Shown here one piece after another: positions 63,715 through 64,000 of a DNA stretch of 64,000 nt. The stretch is from Candidatus Sulfotelmatobacter sp. (GTDB taxonomy: Bacteria; Acidobacteriota; Terriglobia; Terriglobales; Acidobacteriaceae), in contig JASHNU010000079.1 in assembly GCA_030041475.1 (NCBI GenBank), forward strand, positions 62,001 through 126,000, given 5' to 3'. A program made the translations under genes and the position numbers. Positions within the stretch are counted from its first letter, which is position 1. Each line of letters begins with the position of its first letter. Below the pieces are notes generated by a model. It did not search any database. It worked only from the letters and a program-made list of their open reading frames with translations, and was not told the DNA's origin.

Positions 63715-64000
63715 GTGACCACCGACGAGGAACTCACAGTTCTCGATACTCAACTGCGCCGGCTGAAGATCGAATATGAAATCTACTTCAGCAACCCCAC
63801 GAAGCGGCCTCCGACCGACATTGAGTGGAAGGTGCTCTCCATGCTGCGCAAGTTCTCCGACGGCGGCCGCATGAACTTCTCCCAGCGCTATCGCTACAAC
63901 GAAATGGCACAGCGCTATGCGATCTACAGCGACCTGTGGCGCAAGAAGTCGCGCATCCGCGAGGAGGGCTACCGCCGTCCCCAGGACGCTCTGCTGTCCA
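63715..64000 (+). CDS. MXAN_5187_C-like protein (partial, N-terminal part)
   Basis: A frame opens with GTG at 63715 after GGAGA and runs off the right edge (95 codons). It reads EELTVLDTQLRRLKIEYEIY and ends RIREEGYRRPQDALL. The pattern of paired Arg/Tyr helices (RRLKIEYEIYF, RYRYNEMAQRYAIYSDLWRKK) resembles the MXAN_5187 C-terminal domain found in myxobacteria and acidobacteria. The function of this domain is unknown. The C-terminus is outside the window. Confidence 0.65.
   Translation, partial: MTTDEELTVLDTQLRRLKIEYEIYFSNPTKRPPTDIEWKVLSMLRKFSDGGRMNFSQRYRYNEMAQRYAIYSDLWRKKSRIREEGYRRPQDALLS

Overview
The window is 64 kb of GC-rich, gene-dense chromosomal DNA. It most resembles a member of the Acidobacteriota (Terriglobia/Koribacter-like). 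This is an inference from gene content and protein style: a long tandem ThyX, an HD-GYP/GGDEF/PilZ protein, a PATAN-type response regulator, a PilT/PilU ATPase, an MXAN_5187-type protein at the right edge, and many short palindromic repeats. Outer-membrane sugar genes (kdsB) and an ExbD/TolR protein indicate a Gram-negative envelope. No rRNA, CRISPR array, prophage or transposase gene was seen. One tRNA, elongator-type Met(CAT) with encoded CCA, is present.

Layout. 0-5 kb: a partial gene end, lipB and lpdA (lipoate pathway), rpsA. 5-12 kb: a HIT protein, ligA, a DinB-like protein, a lipid-kinase-like protein, two membrane proteins and a DedA/VTT protein. 12-16 kb, minus strand: molybdenum cofactor genes mogA, moaC and moeA, with a response regulator between them, then a pilT-like ATPase. 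16-20 kb: a TPR lipo/periplasmic-type protein coupled to queC, then queE and queD (preQ0 synthesis) and a membrane HExxH protein. 20-28 kb: a DinG-type helicase, der, exbD, trmFO coupled to a GNAT acetyltransferase, and selB. 28-36 kb: purL, purF, prmC, a secreted OstA-like protein, prfA and a DUF1385 protein. 36-42 kb: an ATP-dependent DNA ligase, a cation efflux protein and a 936-residue c-di-GMP protein. 42-48 kb: ilvN-ilvB with an attenuator-like leader, a small membrane protein, a MurU-like nucleotidyltransferase, and an AmgK-like kinase fused to a RapZ C-terminal domain. 48-57 kb: a glyoxalase-like protein coupled to kdsB, an M48 protease, phosphohexomutase, manC, manA, an aminotransferase coupled to coaD, and recA. 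57-64 kb: a kinase-like protein with an HRN motif, a tandem ThyX, fabG, a GNAT protein with a small membrane protein, a dienelactone hydrolase, an XRE regulator and a partial MXAN_5187_C protein.

Working links. PrmC methylates the GGQ glutamine of PrfA and both are encoded here. ThyX and TrmFO are both flavin/folate enzymes that make methylated uracil. ManC, ManA and the phosphohexomutase form a GDP-mannose branch. The AmgK/RapZ fusion and the MurU-like enzyme form a probable MurNAc recycling branch. Several start codons lie 6-10 nt after a good -10 box, which suggests leaderless or nearly leaderless mRNAs.

The most notable signals are: (1) a complete attenuator arrangement upstream of ilvBN; (2) short palindromic repeats inserted in frame in conserved genes (lipB, moeA, prmC, dinG, ATP ligase), with related copies in intergenic DNA; (3) the kinase-RapZ fusion; (4) a ThyX tandem in which the two halves keep complementary parts of the signature motif; and (5) a kinase-like protein lacking the catalytic HRD aspartate.
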